A stretch of 64,000 bases of DNA from JASLCR01 sp964619585 (GCA_964619585.1 CAZUCO010000004.1:1-64000); one strand, 5' to 3'. Shown: positions 7,119-15,424, numbered from the stretch's first letter. Translations and numbers: made by a program. The notes: generated by a model from the sequence alone, not told the origin.

Positions 7119-9267
7119 GGTGCCACCCCTCCAGTGGCGACGGCTCTACTTCCGTCGCCCGATCACGTCCGAGCAGATCGTCAGAGTGCTGCGGCTGTGG
7201 GCCAACGATCCGGCTCAACCACCACTGGTGCTGGAGTGCCGGATCACGGGCGGCCGAGCAACCTACCTACTGGGTGCACCAGAAGCCGCGATCGACGCCT
7301 CAGCCGCCGTCCTGGTTGGCGTGATGCCCGGTACCCAGGTGATCGAGGAATCGGTCAACCGCGTCGTCATGCAGCACGCCGTTCGATTGGCGGTCAGGGG
7401 AACCGAGCGACCGCTTCGCTTCGATCAGATCGACGCCACCATTCAGGCGGTGTTGGCTGCGGCTGCTGGTTCGGCCGCCGCCAAGGGCTCGGCTTCGGTC
7501 ATCCAGCTCGTGCTGGGAGACCGTCGACCAGCCAGACGACCACCCACCCCACGCCCATCCGGCAGGCAGTCACATCTCGCGTGGCTCGTTAGCCAAGGAC
7601 CCGTTTCCGGCGATGACCGATCCGCGCTCCGCAGCAAACTGGCGGAGCCATCCTTTGGTTGCGTCATCCGCGTCGGATCGACTGACCGTTCCAGGAGCCA
7701 GTCAACGTCAGTTCTGCGGGCCATCTACCAAGCATTGGCGAGCCTGCAAGCGGCTGGTGTTCGCTTTCGTGCAACCAAGGAATCACCCGCCCGTTTGCAC
7801 CAAGTACGGGTGCCGTGGATGTGGCCGCAGTACCTCAACGTCGAGGAGCTGGCTCCACTCACTATCTGGCCGACCGGTGACGGTGATCTGGCCGGAGTCG
7901 ATGGCCTACATCCGGTGAAACTGCCACCACTGGCACGGCTGCCGGCGACCGAACCGGATTACGTGGTGGCTCGGGCTGCTGCTCCTGGCCATATGGACCT
8001 GATCGGGCTCGACGTCACCGCCAGCCTCAGAGGCACATGGCTGCTTGGCCCACCAGGCGTCGGCAAGAGCAACCTGCTGTCGAGTCTGGTACTTCGGACC
8101 GTCGAGGCGGGTCGAGGCGGAATCTTTCTGGAGCCAAAGGGCGACGCAATCCAAGCCGTACTCCAGAGAATCGATGCCCGACACCACGATCGAATCGTGG
8201 TGCTCGATCCCACCGACGCTGCACCCGTTGGCCTGAATCCACTCATCGGCGGGCAACCGGATGTGCGGGCCGAAGGACTGCTGGAGATCTTCCTCTCCCT
8301 CTACGGCGATGCCATTGGGCCACGCTCCCGCGACATCCTCCACAACAGCCTGTTGACGCTGGCTCGTCATGGTGATGCCAGCCTGCCGATGCTGCCGCTG
8401 CTGCTGACCAACCCGGGCTTTCGGCGGTCGATCACCCAAGGGGTCAGCAAGGAAGACCCGTTGGCGGTTGGTGCGTACTGGAACTGGTACGACAACCTCA
8501 GTGATGGCGAACGTACTGCCGCGATTGCCCCCGTGCTGAACAAGGTCAGAGCCTTCACCACCAACCGCCACCTCCGGGCTGTCCTCGGGCAGCGTCGACC
8601 GAGGTTCTCGCTGCGTCAGGTACTCGAGGAGAACAAGATCCTGCTGGTACCCCTCCAATCCGGGATCGTCGGTGAGAGCGCTGCCCGGCTACTCGGATCA
8701 CTGGTGGTCGCTGAACTCTTCCAAGCCATCAAGGGACGAGTTGCCGTTCCCGAGCATCGTCGGGCACCGGTCATCGTCACCATCGACGAACTGCACCAGT
8801 TCGTTCACCTCGGTGACCTGGGCGAAGCCCTGGCCCTGTTTCGCGGCTACGGCGTCGGTTTCCAACTGGCCAACCAGCACATCGGGCAACTCCCGAAAGA
8901 CCTACGCGAAGCCATGCTGAGCACGGTTCGCTCCCGCGTGATCTTCCAAACCGGGCACCGTGATGCCGTCGAGCTCGCCAAGGGACACCCCGAGATCTCC
9001 CCCGACGACTTCACCAAGTTGGGTGCTTACGAGGTCTACGCCAGCCTGATGGACCACAACACCGCAACACCATACGTGTATGGTAGGACCATCGAACTCT
9101 CACCGCCGATCAGCGACGGCCGATCCATCCGTGATGCCAGCCGCCAGCAGTACGGGCAACCACTCGATGAGGTTGAAGCCGACCTGCTCGATCTGGTCAC
9201 CACCGGCGGCACGAGCAGCAACATGAGCGATGCGATCACCAGTGGCCGACGACGGAGGCAATCATGA
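7111..9267 (+). CDS. TraG/VirD4-like or HerA-like conjugative transfer ATPase
   Basis: 718 aa. Walker A is GPPGVGKSN (residues ~313-321), Walker B is VIVTIDE before LHQF (~555). The C-terminal region carries the NQHIGQLP and STVRSRVIFQTGH segments typical of DNA-pumping ATPases in actinobacterial plasmids and integrative elements. The N-terminal ~300 residues are element-specific. No membrane helix is obvious, so anchoring may come from the small membrane proteins upstream. Inferred role: motor that recruits and moves DNA during transfer. It overlaps its neighbours on both sides (8 bp and ATGA). Confidence 0.85.
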   Translation: MPKVPPLQWRRLYFRRPITSEQIVRVLRLWANDPAQPPLVLECRITGGRATYLLGAPEAAIDASAAVLVGVMPGTQVIEESVNRVVMQHAVRLAVRGTERPLRFDQIDATIQAVLAAAAGSAAAKGSASVIQLVLGDRRPARRPPTPRPSGRQSHLAWLVSQGPVSGDDRSALRSKLAEPSFGCVIRVGSTDRSRSQSTSVLRAIYQALASLQAAGVRFRATKESPARLHQVRVPWMWPQYLNVEELAPLTIWPTGDGDLAGVDGLHPVKLPPLARLPATEPDYVVARAAAPGHMDLIGLDVTASLRGTWLLGPPGVGKSNLLSSLVLRTVEAGRGGIFLEPKGDAIQAVLQRIDARHHDRIVVLDPTDAAPVGLNPLIGGQPDVRAEGLLEIFLSLYGDAIGPRSRDILHNSLLTLARHGDASLPMLPLLLTNPGFRRSITQGVSKEDPLAVGAYWNWYDNLSDGERTAAIAPVLNKVRAFTTNRHLRAVLGQRRPRFSLRQVLEENKILLVPLQSGIVGESAARLLGSLVVAELFQAIKGRVAVPEHRRAPVIVTIDELHQFVHLGDLGEALALFRGYGVGFQLANQHIGQLPKDLREAMLSTVRSRVIFQTGHRDAVELAKGHPEISPDDFTKLGAYEVYASLMDHNTATPYVYGRTIELSPPISDGRSIRDASRQQYGQPLDEVEADLLDLVTTGGTSSNMSDAITSGRRRRQS

Positions 9268-10223
9268 AGCCCGTCAGCACTGAGAGGCGTCTACCGGTCG
9301 TTCTACCGGTCGCGTCGCTGGAGCCAGCACGTTCCCACACGTCAGAGGTAGCACAGGGGCGATTAGGCGACGGGAATACTGCGCCTCCGGCTCATCCCGC
9401 ACCCGGCCCGAACCCCCGACATAGCAGACTGCATCTGACTGTCATGGCTGGTCGCCTGTCTTCTCGTGACCGAAAGATTCTTGAAGCCACGGAGTCGGCC
9501 CGCTTCATCACTACCAAGCAGCTGGAAGTCCTGATCTTCACCGATCACGCCAGCAAGGCCAGTGCTGCCCGAACCAGCCGCCGGGTACTGGAACGGCTCA
9601 AGCGTGAGCACCTGATCGACACCCTGGAACGACGAGTCGGTGGGGTCCGTGCTGGATCGGCTGGCTACATCTGGCACCTCACCACCACTGGAGCCCGCCT
9701 GCTGGCCTACCTGGCTGGCAGCGGAAAGCCGCGACGCTTCCACGAACCGTCCCAGCGGCTGCTCGATCACTGCCTCATGATCGGCGACATCCACCTGACG
9801 CTACGAACAGGGTTGGCGCCGTACGGGATCGAACTATCCAACGTGACTTTCGAGCCAGACACTTGGCGCCGGTACTCCGGAATCGGTGGAGAGCCGAGAC
9901 TGGTGCGACCAGATCTCGCCGCCGTCACCACGGTGGCCACCGACGAGGGTCCGGTCGATGACTACTGGCTGCTGGAAGCAGACAGAGGCAGTGAGCATCC
10001 ACCAACGGTCATCCGGGCCTGCCAGCGGTACCTGGAGTACTTCGCCACCGGGATCGAACAAGCCCGCCATCAGGTGCTTCCGCGAGTCGTCTGGGTCGTC
10101 CCGCATGAGGAACGACGCAAGAAGCTCGATGCTGCCTTCCATGCTGCGGGGCTCGATCTGCGGCTGTTCCGCATCACGACTATGGAGGACCTTCCAGACC
10201 TCATTGCCAGAGGTGCCGCATGA
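9264..10223 (+). CDS. Replication-relaxation (Replic_Relax) family protein
   Basis: 319 aa. From residue ~61 on, the protein fits the Replic_Relax family: RLSSRDRKILEAxExARFITTKQLEVLIF is a winged-helix start, followed by RVLERLKREHLI, a HDCLMIGDIHLTL segment and an endonuclease-like LLEADRGSEHPPTVIRACQRYLEYF. This family is found on actinobacterial and Firmicutes plasmids and is linked to plasmid replication or relaxation. The ATGA overlap and GGAGG support the start at 9264; ATG 9444 is an alternative that removes a Pro-rich extension. Confidence 0.8.
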   Translation: MKPVSTERRLPVVLPVASLEPARSHTSEVAQGRLGDGNTAPPAHPAPGPNPRHSRLHLTVMAGRLSSRDRKILEATESARFITTKQLEVLIFTDHASKASAARTSRRVLERLKREHLIDTLERRVGGVRAGSAGYIWHLTTTGARLLAYLAGSGKPRRFHEPSQRLLDHCLMIGDIHLTLRTGLAPYGIELSNVTFEPDTWRRYSGIGGEPRLVRPDLAAVTTVATDEGPVDDYWLLEADRGSEHPPTVIRACQRYLEYFATGIEQARHQVLPRVVWVVPHEERRKKLDAAFHAAGLDLRLFRITTMEDLPDLIARGAA

Positions 10224-11308
10224 GTCCATCCACCCCACCGAACACCCCACTGCCACGAAACAAGATCCTGATCGGAGACGCCACCGAACGGCTTCGTGGG
10301 CTCCCGGATGGACAGGTCGATTCGATCGTCACCAGCCCGCCGTACTTCCGTCTGCGCGACTACGACGCCAAGGGGCAGATCGGCCTAGAGACCCACGTCG
10401 ACCAGTGGGTGCAGGCACTCGCTCCGGTCATGAAGGAGGCTGCTCGGGTACTGACGCCGACCGGGACCTTGTGGCTCAACCTCGGTGACACCTACAGCAC
10501 CACCACCAAGCAAGGAGCCAGCAACCGAAAGAGTCTGCTCCTGGCCCCCGAACGAGTCGCCCTGATGCTGCTGGCAGATGGCTGGTTGCTGCGAAACAAG
10601 ATCGTCTGGGCCAAGACCAATCACGCACCCAGTTCGGCGAGCGATCGGCTGACCTGTTCGTGGGAAGTCATCTACCTACTGGTCAGATCACCGCGCTACT
10701 TCTTCGACCTCGATGCCATCCGCGTTCCGCATCGATCAGGGACGACCAAACCACCGACACGGCCACCAACGCGATCGACGCGAGGCAGCCGGCCACCCCG
10801 CGATACACCGTCGCGGGAGTCATGGCGAGGACCGAACACCGATCGAACCGCCACCGGACTGGAAGCCCTTAAACGCGCCGGACTGCCCGGCCATCCACTG
10901 GGCAAGAATCCCGGTGACGTACTACGGATGAGCGTCTCCAACTACCGGGGTGCTCACTTCGCCACCTTCCCGCAGCATCTGGCCGAGCACCTGATCCGAG
11001 CCGGAACCCCCGAACGACGATGCACCCTCTGCCGGTTGCCCTGGCGACGACCCGTTCGACGGTTGGGAGCCGTTGCCACCAGATTGGCGCTGGCCCCCAC
11101 CTGTGTCTGTTCGGACACCCCAGCGGCTGCACTCGCGAGCAGCGAACCGGGCTTGATACTCGACCCGTTCATGGGTGCCGGAACCACCGCCATCGCCGCC
11201 GAAGCACTCGACCGGGATTGGTTGGGGATCGAGCTCAATCCCGCGTTTGCTCAGCAAGCCGATGCACGTATCGCCAAGGCTCGTGGCCAGCCCCGTGGAT
11301 CGCCGTAG
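10220..11308 (+). CDS. Site-specific DNA methyltransferase (TSPPY type)
   Basis: 362 aa. Motif IV is TSPPYF (residues ~33-38) and motif I lies near the C-terminus (DPFMGAGTTAIAA), the circular order of beta-class amino-methyltransferases; SPPY favours N4-cytosine but N6-adenine is possible. A basic, Pro/Arg/Thr-rich insert (~175-220) and Cys pairs CTLC/CVC (~270-300) are unusual additions; the Cys pairs may bind zinc. No restriction endonuclease is nearby. As an orphan enzyme in the transfer operon it may protect the element from restriction in a new cell. Confidence 0.85.
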   Translation: MSPSTPPNTPLPRNKILIGDATERLRGLPDGQVDSIVTSPPYFRLRDYDAKGQIGLETHVDQWVQALAPVMKEAARVLTPTGTLWLNLGDTYSTTTKQGASNRKSLLLAPERVALMLLADGWLLRNKIVWAKTNHAPSSASDRLTCSWEVIYLLVRSPRYFFDLDAIRVPHRSGTTKPPTRPPTRSTRGSRPPRDTPSRESWRGPNTDRTATGLEALKRAGLPGHPLGKNPGDVLRMSVSNYRGAHFATFPQHLAEHLIRAGTPERRCTLCRLPWRRPVRRLGAVATRLALAPTCVCSDTPAAALASSEPGLILDPFMGAGTTAIAAEALDRDWLGIELNPAFAQQADARIAKARGQPRGSP

Positions 11309-11330
11309 TGGAGTGATCCGACTGCTCCTT

Positions 11331-11394
11331 CCTCGGGAGCATGCAGCCGCCTTCTCAACCCACCAACCGGGTTGACGGCTGCACCACCCCGAGG
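11331..11394 (+). other. Nested three-level stem-loop, candidate oriT/attenuator
   Basis: Three helices stack inside one another: CCTCGG/CCGAGG outside, TGCAGCCG/CGGCTGCA in the middle, CAACCC/GGGTTG inside. It lies between the methyltransferase and the RHH gene. Possible roles are an origin of transfer, a terminator-attenuator or an RHH operator region. No nick-site consensus was recognised. Confidence 0.5.
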
Positions 11395-11401
11395 AGGGTG
11401 G

Positions 11402-11438
11402 CTGAACACCGCTGCTGTTGAACAACTGCGGTGTTCAG
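11402..11438 (+). other. 11-bp-stem inverted repeat upstream of RHH gene
   Basis: CTGAACACCGC and GCGGTGTTCAG pair perfectly across a 15-nt loop that itself contains GTTGAACAAC. It lies 30 nt before the RHH start codon and is a good candidate for autoregulation or a relaxosome site. Confidence 0.5.
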
Positions 11439-11467
11439 GCAAGTACCTCAGGAAGAGGAAGCCCGTC

Positions 11468-11764
11468 ATGAAGACACTGGCGATCCGACTGGAGGACGAC
11501 CAGCATGCCCGCCTGGGCGTACTGGCCAAGGTCAGCGGTGACACCGTCACCGACCTGATCCGTCGTGCGATCGACGACCGGCTCAACGAGTTGGCCGCCG
11601 ATCCGGACACTGCCGCCAAGGCCAAGGCTGTCCTGGCCGAACTGGAGCAACAGGTCAGTGCCGAACGTCAGGCTATCGCCGCCCTGATCGGTGATGGCCC
11701 CAGCAGCACCAAAGCGTCGGGAGCATCCGGCACCCGCAGCCGGGGCAAGACACCCGCCGCCTGA
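11468..11764 (+). CDS. Ribbon-helix-helix (CopG/Arc-type) protein
   Basis: 98 aa. The N-terminus MKTLAIRLEDDQHARLGVLA is the beta strand plus first helix of an RHH fold, followed by TVTDLIRRAIDDRLNEL. Residues 50-78 are helical and the tail is Ser/Gly/Lys-rich and disordered. The product is probably a dimeric DNA-binding protein such as an antitoxin, a partition protein or a relaxosome accessory factor. No toxin gene is adjacent. A strong hairpin follows the stop. Confidence 0.75.
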   Translation: MKTLAIRLEDDQHARLGVLAKVSGDTVTDLIRRAIDDRLNELAADPDTAAKAKAVLAELEQQVSAERQAIAALIGDGPSSTKASGASGTRSRGKTPAA

Positions 11765-11782
11765 GCCCCATCCTCCACCCAC

Positions 11783-11834
11783 GCGGGAGCCCGAGCAGCA
11801 GCCACATGATCCGTCGCTGCTGCTCGGCTCCCGC
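11783..11834 (+). terminator. Strong hairpin after RHH gene
   Basis: A 19-bp stem with one bulged C (GCGGGAGC-C-CGAGCAGCAGC against GCTGCTGCTCGGCTCCCGC) and a 13-nt loop. It lacks a T-run, as many actinobacterial terminators do. Confidence 0.6.
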
Positions 11835-11890
11835 CACAACAAACTCCACCAGATAAACACCCCGATAAAGCGTTGCGGAATACACATTTT

Positions 11891-11921
11891 GGTGCACTTA
11901 AACACCGGAAAGGAATATAAT
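11891..11921 (+). promoter_or_regulatory. Promoter and operator-like motif of the XRE repressor gene
   Basis: TATAAT at 11916-11921 lies 7 bp before the ATG at 11928, so the transcript is probably leaderless or nearly so. GGTGCACTTAAACACC (11891-11906) covers the expected -35 and shares GGTGC...CACC and the TTAAA core with the site at 6746. The local sequence is markedly AT-rich for this element. Confidence 0.55.
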
Positions 11922-11927
11922 GGGAAT

Positions 11928-12332
11928 ATGAGAACAAGCCACGCAACTATGAATGAGACACAAGTCAAGATATTGACCGAAGCAATACGCAATGCCCGTA
12001 AAGCAGCCAGACTGACCACCCGCGATGTTGCCGATCGAACCGGTATCGCTCACACCACCATCGTGCGGCTGGAGCAAGGCACCGTTAGCAATCCCCGGCT
12101 CGAAACGATCCGCGTGATCGTCGAAGCCGTTGGGCTGAACCTGAACGATCTGCTCGCTGCCATGGGCTACGTGCAGAAGGGCTCACTGCCGACCTTCCGC
12201 CCCTACATGCGCAGCAAGTACAAGGACATGCCTCCGAGTGCTCACGCCGAGATGGAAGCCGCCTTCGCCGACATCGCCAGAAAGTACGGCTACCACCCCG
12301 GCGGCCCGCAGCCGGGAGAAGACGAAGCCTGA
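11928..12332 (+). CDS. XRE-family repressor, ImmR-like by context
   Basis: 134 aa. The HTH lies at residues ~15-70: IRNARKAARLTTRDVADRTGIAHTTIVRLEQG, then NPRLETIRVIVEAVGL. The C-terminal half (YMRSKYKDMPPSAHAEMEAAF) is a short regulatory tail. It is followed by an ImmA/IrrE peptidase gene and a recombinase, the same order of functions as the ImmR-ImmA-Int block of ICEBs1. Inferred role: keep transfer and excision genes silent until cleaved. ATG 11949 is an alternative start. Confidence 0.8.
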   Translation: MRTSHATMNETQVKILTEAIRNARKAARLTTRDVADRTGIAHTTIVRLEQGTVSNPRLETIRVIVEAVGLNLNDLLAAMGYVQKGSLPTFRPYMRSKYKDMPPSAHAEMEAAFADIARKYGYHPGGPQPGEDEA

Positions 12333-12368
12333 CAACCCCCACTAACTAACCCCGAAGGAGGAACCACC

Positions 12369-13028
12369 ATGCACGACGCACCATCACCAGCCACCATCAC
12401 CCGATCACAGGGCGGAACCACGATGCAGCCCAGTGCCTTGGCCATCCTCCGACGACTCATCCCCACCCGGGAGTCGATCGCCTTCAACGAATCGCTCCGG
12501 GTGGCTGAACTCCAAGCCGCCAAGCTGCTCAGCCTGTTCGACATCAACGACGGACCGGTACCAAGCGAACTCATCACCGAACTCCCCCGCCTCCGAGTCG
12601 TCTACGGCGACCTTCCGGTATCCGGCACCAGCCACTGGAACGGCGAGGAGTGGATCATCACCCTCAACCGCCACGAAGCCCGTGCCCGGCAACGGCTCAC
12701 CCTGGCTCACGAGTACAAGCACATCATCGACCACGGCAGCACCACACGGCTTTACACCGGCAGTTGGCGCCACTCCGCAGAAACACAAAGCGAGCAAGCC
12801 GCCGACTACTTCGCCGGCTGCCTGCTCGTACCAAGACGACTCCTCAAACGAGCCTGGGGCAACGGCATCCAAACCCCCGACGCACTGGCTCAACACTTCA
12901 ACGTCTCCGTACCGGCCATCACCGTACGACTCGCCCAAACCGGACTGACCACCGGAAGCAACCGATGTGCTCGCCCCATCCGCAGCACCACCACCCAGCA
13001 GTTCCGAACGATCAGGAGGTACGCATGA
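12369..13028 (+). CDS. ImmA/IrrE-family metallo-endopeptidase
   Basis: 219 aa. The zinc motif HEYKHIIDH (HExxH, residues ~115-123) and downstream EQAADYFAGCLLVP are diagnostic of the ImmA/IrrE (M78-like) family, which cleaves XRE repressors in response to DNA damage or a peptide signal. A ribosome site GAAGGAGG precedes ATG 12369; ATG 12423 is an alternative. It overlaps the recombinase start by 4 bp (ATGA), so repressor removal and recombinase translation may be coupled. Confidence 0.85.
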   Translation: MHDAPSPATITRSQGGTTMQPSALAILRRLIPTRESIAFNESLRVAELQAAKLLSLFDINDGPVPSELITELPRLRVVYGDLPVSGTSHWNGEEWIITLNRHEARARQRLTLAHEYKHIIDHGSTTRLYTGSWRHSAETQSEQAADYFAGCLLVPRRLLKRAWGNGIQTPDALAQHFNVSVPAITVRLAQTGLTTGSNRCARPIRSTTTQQFRTIRRYA

Positions 13029-14815
13029 CCCAACCCCGCAACCGAAAGACCCAGCAACGGACAAGCGAGCAACTGCCAGACGCCAGCGTCTTGTACCTCC
13101 GTGTCTCTGACGTTCGCCAGACCAAGACGGCCATCGACATCGACCCGGAAGGCAACTCGATCGCCACCCAGCGAGTGCTGGGCGAGAAGAAGGCTGCGTC
13201 GCTCAACGCCCCGGTCAGCAAGACCTTCGTTGAGCCTGGAATCTCGGCCAGAAGCGTCGAGAAGCGCAAGGCCTTCCAAGAACTGATGGAGTACCTACCC
13301 GACCACCCCGAGGTCAAGTACGTCATCGTCTACGCCCGCTCACGTGCCTTCCGCAACTACTTCGACGGCGCACTCGTCAAGCGCCAGCTAGAGGCGCTTG
13401 GCGTCAAGATCATCTCGATCAGGGAGAACTTCGGCGACGGCATCTTTGCCGAGGCGATGGAAGCCATCACCGACGTCTTCAACGAGGTTCAGAGCCGCCA
13501 GAGCGGTGAAGACATCAGCATCAAGATGCGACACAAGGCTGAGAACGGGGGCACCATTGGACGTGCTCGCGTTGGCTACCTGAACGCACGTCATGAGATC
13601 GACGGATTCCTCGTCAACACCATTGCGATCGACCCGAAGCGTGGCCCACTCGTCGCACTTGGATTCGAGCTGTATGCAACGGGCGAGTACACCCTCGAAC
13701 GGCTCGCGACTGCCATGGAAGATCGTGGCCTCACCACACGACCATCGGCGAAACGAGCTGAGCAGCCCGTCACGTTCAAGCAGTGGCACCGCATGCTTCA
13801 GGATCCGTACTACGTCGGCTTCGTCACCTACAAGGACGAGCAGTTTCCCGGGCGGCACGAGCCTCTCGTCTCTCACCGACTCTTCGCGGCCGTGCAAACC
13901 GTCCTGGCGAACCGCTCCAAGAATGGCTCACGAGAGCGCATCCATCGCCACTACCTACGTGGGCTGCTGTTCTGTCAGCGGTGCCATGAGCGAGGACACG
14001 AGTCCCGCTTGATCTACACCGAATCCACCGGCCGAGGCGGCACCTACCAGTACTTCGCCTGTACCGGTCGTACGAACTTCGGCTGCGACATGCCAACCCT
14101 GGCCGCTTGGCAGATCGAGAACAAGATCATCGACTACTACGAAACCACCCAGCCACCAGCAGGGTTTGTCGACACCATCGAGCACATGCTCGCCGAGGCA
14201 CTCAGCGACGCTCAGCGGAACGTTGAGAACCTCAAGCAATCGGTCAACGAACGGCTGGCGCGGCTTGATTCCCAGGAAGGACGACTGCTCGACCTCCTCG
14301 CCGATGGGACGCTGCCCAGCGCGAAGGTTCGCACACGGCTCCACAAGATCGAGACGGACCGCGCTCGTCTCGCGGAGCAGGCAGTCGACGTCGACAAGCA
14401 ACTCGCGATCGGCAGCCACGCCCTCAACCTGTCCCTCGCCATGATGACCGAGCCGCACCGGACTTATCTCTACTCCGAGGACGATGTACGACGCAGCATC
14501 AACGATGCGCTCCACGAGGCCTTCTACTTCAACGAGCACGGTCAGGTAGCCGAGGCCCGTCTCAAGCCCGCTTTCAAGCAGATCGTTGATGCCTACGAGC
14601 CATATCGGCACACACGCAACAACAGCAAGAGCCTCGACCCGATGGCCAAGGCTCCTGCTGACTCTCCCGCGACCACGTCACGGGATGCGTCCTTGCCCGA
14701 ACTCCGGGACCTCTTTGAGGTCCGGGGTTCGAATAAGGACAGTGTGGTGGAGCATAGCGGATTCGAACCGCTCACCTCTTCGCTGCCAGCGAAGCGCTCT
14801 AGCCAAATGAGCTAA
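13025..14815 (+). CDS. Large serine recombinase (element integrase)
   Basis: 596 aa. The N-terminal resolvase domain has the catalytic serine region YLRVSD (residue ~28), YARSRAFRN and a helix VFNEVQSRQSGEDIS. The recombinase domain follows (YEARL-type region GFELYATGEYTLERLATAM), then a zinc-ribbon-like LFCQRCHERGHES...FACTGRTNFGC and a coiled coil (~395-460). The last ~24 residues are encoded by the complement of the tRNA-Ala gene, which places the att junction at or just before 14,745. Family role: integration and excision. The native C-terminus in the free element may differ. Confidence 0.9.
   Translation: MTQPRNRKTQQRTSEQLPDASVLYLRVSDVRQTKTAIDIDPEGNSIATQRVLGEKKAASLNAPVSKTFVEPGISARSVEKRKAFQELMEYLPDHPEVKYVIVYARSRAFRNYFDGALVKRQLEALGVKIISIRENFGDGIFAEAMEAITDVFNEVQSRQSGEDISIKMRHKAENGGTIGRARVGYLNARHEIDGFLVNTIAIDPKRGPLVALGFELYATGEYTLERLATAMEDRGLTTRPSAKRAEQPVTFKQWHRMLQDPYYVGFVTYKDEQFPGRHEPLVSHRLFAAVQTVLANRSKNGSRERIHRHYLRGLLFCQRCHERGHESRLIYTESTGRGGTYQYFACTGRTNFGCDMPTLAAWQIENKIIDYYETTQPPAGFVDTIEHMLAEALSDAQRNVENLKQSVNERLARLDSQEGRLLDLLADGTLPSAKVRTRLHKIETDRARLAEQAVDVDKQLAIGSHALNLSLAMMTEPHRTYLYSEDDVRRSINDALHEAFYFNEHGQVAEARLKPAFKQIVDAYEPYRHTRNNSKSLDPMAKAPADSPATTSRDASLPELRDLFEVRGSNKDSVVEHSGFEPLTSSLPAKRSSQMS
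14697..14733 (+). repeat. Imperfect palindrome next to the att junction
   Basis: CGAAC-t-CCGG-g-ACCTC and GAGGTCCGG-g-GTTCG pair over about 14 bp around a TTT loop. It lies inside the 3' part of the recombinase frame, 12 bp before the tRNA, where a terminator or att arm would be expected. Confidence 0.4.
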
Positions 14816-14821
14816 TGCCCC
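14745..14821 (-). tRNA. tRNA-Ala (GGC), element junction
   Basis: The complement reads GGGGCAT...ATGCTCC as acceptor stem, anticodon arm CTTCG-CTGGCAG-CGAAG with anticodon GGC, T-loop GTTCGAATC, discriminator A and an encoded CCA. All arms pair (one G-T in the acceptor). GC content drops sharply on its right side and the recombinase frame enters its 3' end from the left. Confidence 0.93.
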
Positions 14822-14860
14822 ATTCCAGGAGAATTTTGTCTCCCAATGATGTATCTTAGC

Positions 14861-14895
14861 AAAACTCCACCCCTATTTCTAGAGGTGGAGTTTTT
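14861..14895. terminator. Bidirectional terminator
   Basis: AAAACTCCACC and GGTGGAGTTTT form an 11-bp stem with A-run and T-run on both sides, just right of the tRNA-Ala promoter side. It isolates the chromosome from the element. Confidence 0.75.
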
Positions 14896-15033
14896 CGCTG
14901 TTACGCGCCCACCCGGGGCACGTGGTGATGGTGGAATGTTTATGTTAATCGCATCGGTACCCCAATGCGTACCAGCTTGCCTCGCATTATGGATGATTTT
15001 TCTTAAAAGCGCAAGCATGATACGATCTTATAG

Positions 15034-15300
15034 ATGCAAAAAGAACAAAAACACATGAAAAAACATGCACTGAGCGAGACCATCGGCTGGATCGGCGCAG
15101 TTGCAATCCTCGCCGACTACGCTCTGATGGGGCTAGGTATACTTGACGGCAACACAATCATCTACCACATAATATTCCTCCTTGGCTCAGCGGGACTGGC
15201 TGTCATCACCTACCGTCACCGTGCTTTTCAATCGTTCACCGTCAACACAATTTTTATCTGTCTGGCATTTGTTGCTATCGTCCGACTCCTCGTGCATTAG
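15034..15300 (+). CDS. Small membrane protein, CBU_0592-like
   Basis: 88 aa with three hydrophobic helices (WIGAVAILADYALMGLGIL, IIYHIIFLLGSAGLAVITY, IFICLAFVAIVRLL). The spacing and the mid-protein Gly resemble CBU_0592-type small membrane proteins of unknown role. ATG 15055 is an alternative start. A weak -10 (TACGAT) lies about 15 bp upstream of ATG 15034. Confidence 0.6.
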   Translation: MQKEQKHMKKHALSETIGWIGAVAILADYALMGLGILDGNTIIYHIIFLLGSAGLAVITYRHRAFQSFTVNTIFICLAFVAIVRLLVH

Positions 15301-15424
15301 GAAATTACGTCATTTTATGCTTAAATAGAGTTGTTCAGAAGCATTATGGCTCACGTTTATGTATAAGTAGCGGCGCTAGAATCACTCTGAGTGTATAAAT
15401 AACTAAACGGGAGAAACCATTCAC

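Noticed and set aside
11468..11764. Antitoxin of a toxin-antitoxin pair
   Set aside because: No adjacent small toxin frame on either side; the next gene follows a strong hairpin and its own promoter.
14846..15058. Open frame across the terminator right of tRNA-Ala
   Set aside because: It runs through a perfect terminator hairpin and overlaps the next gene's start. No ribosome site or protein-like composition.
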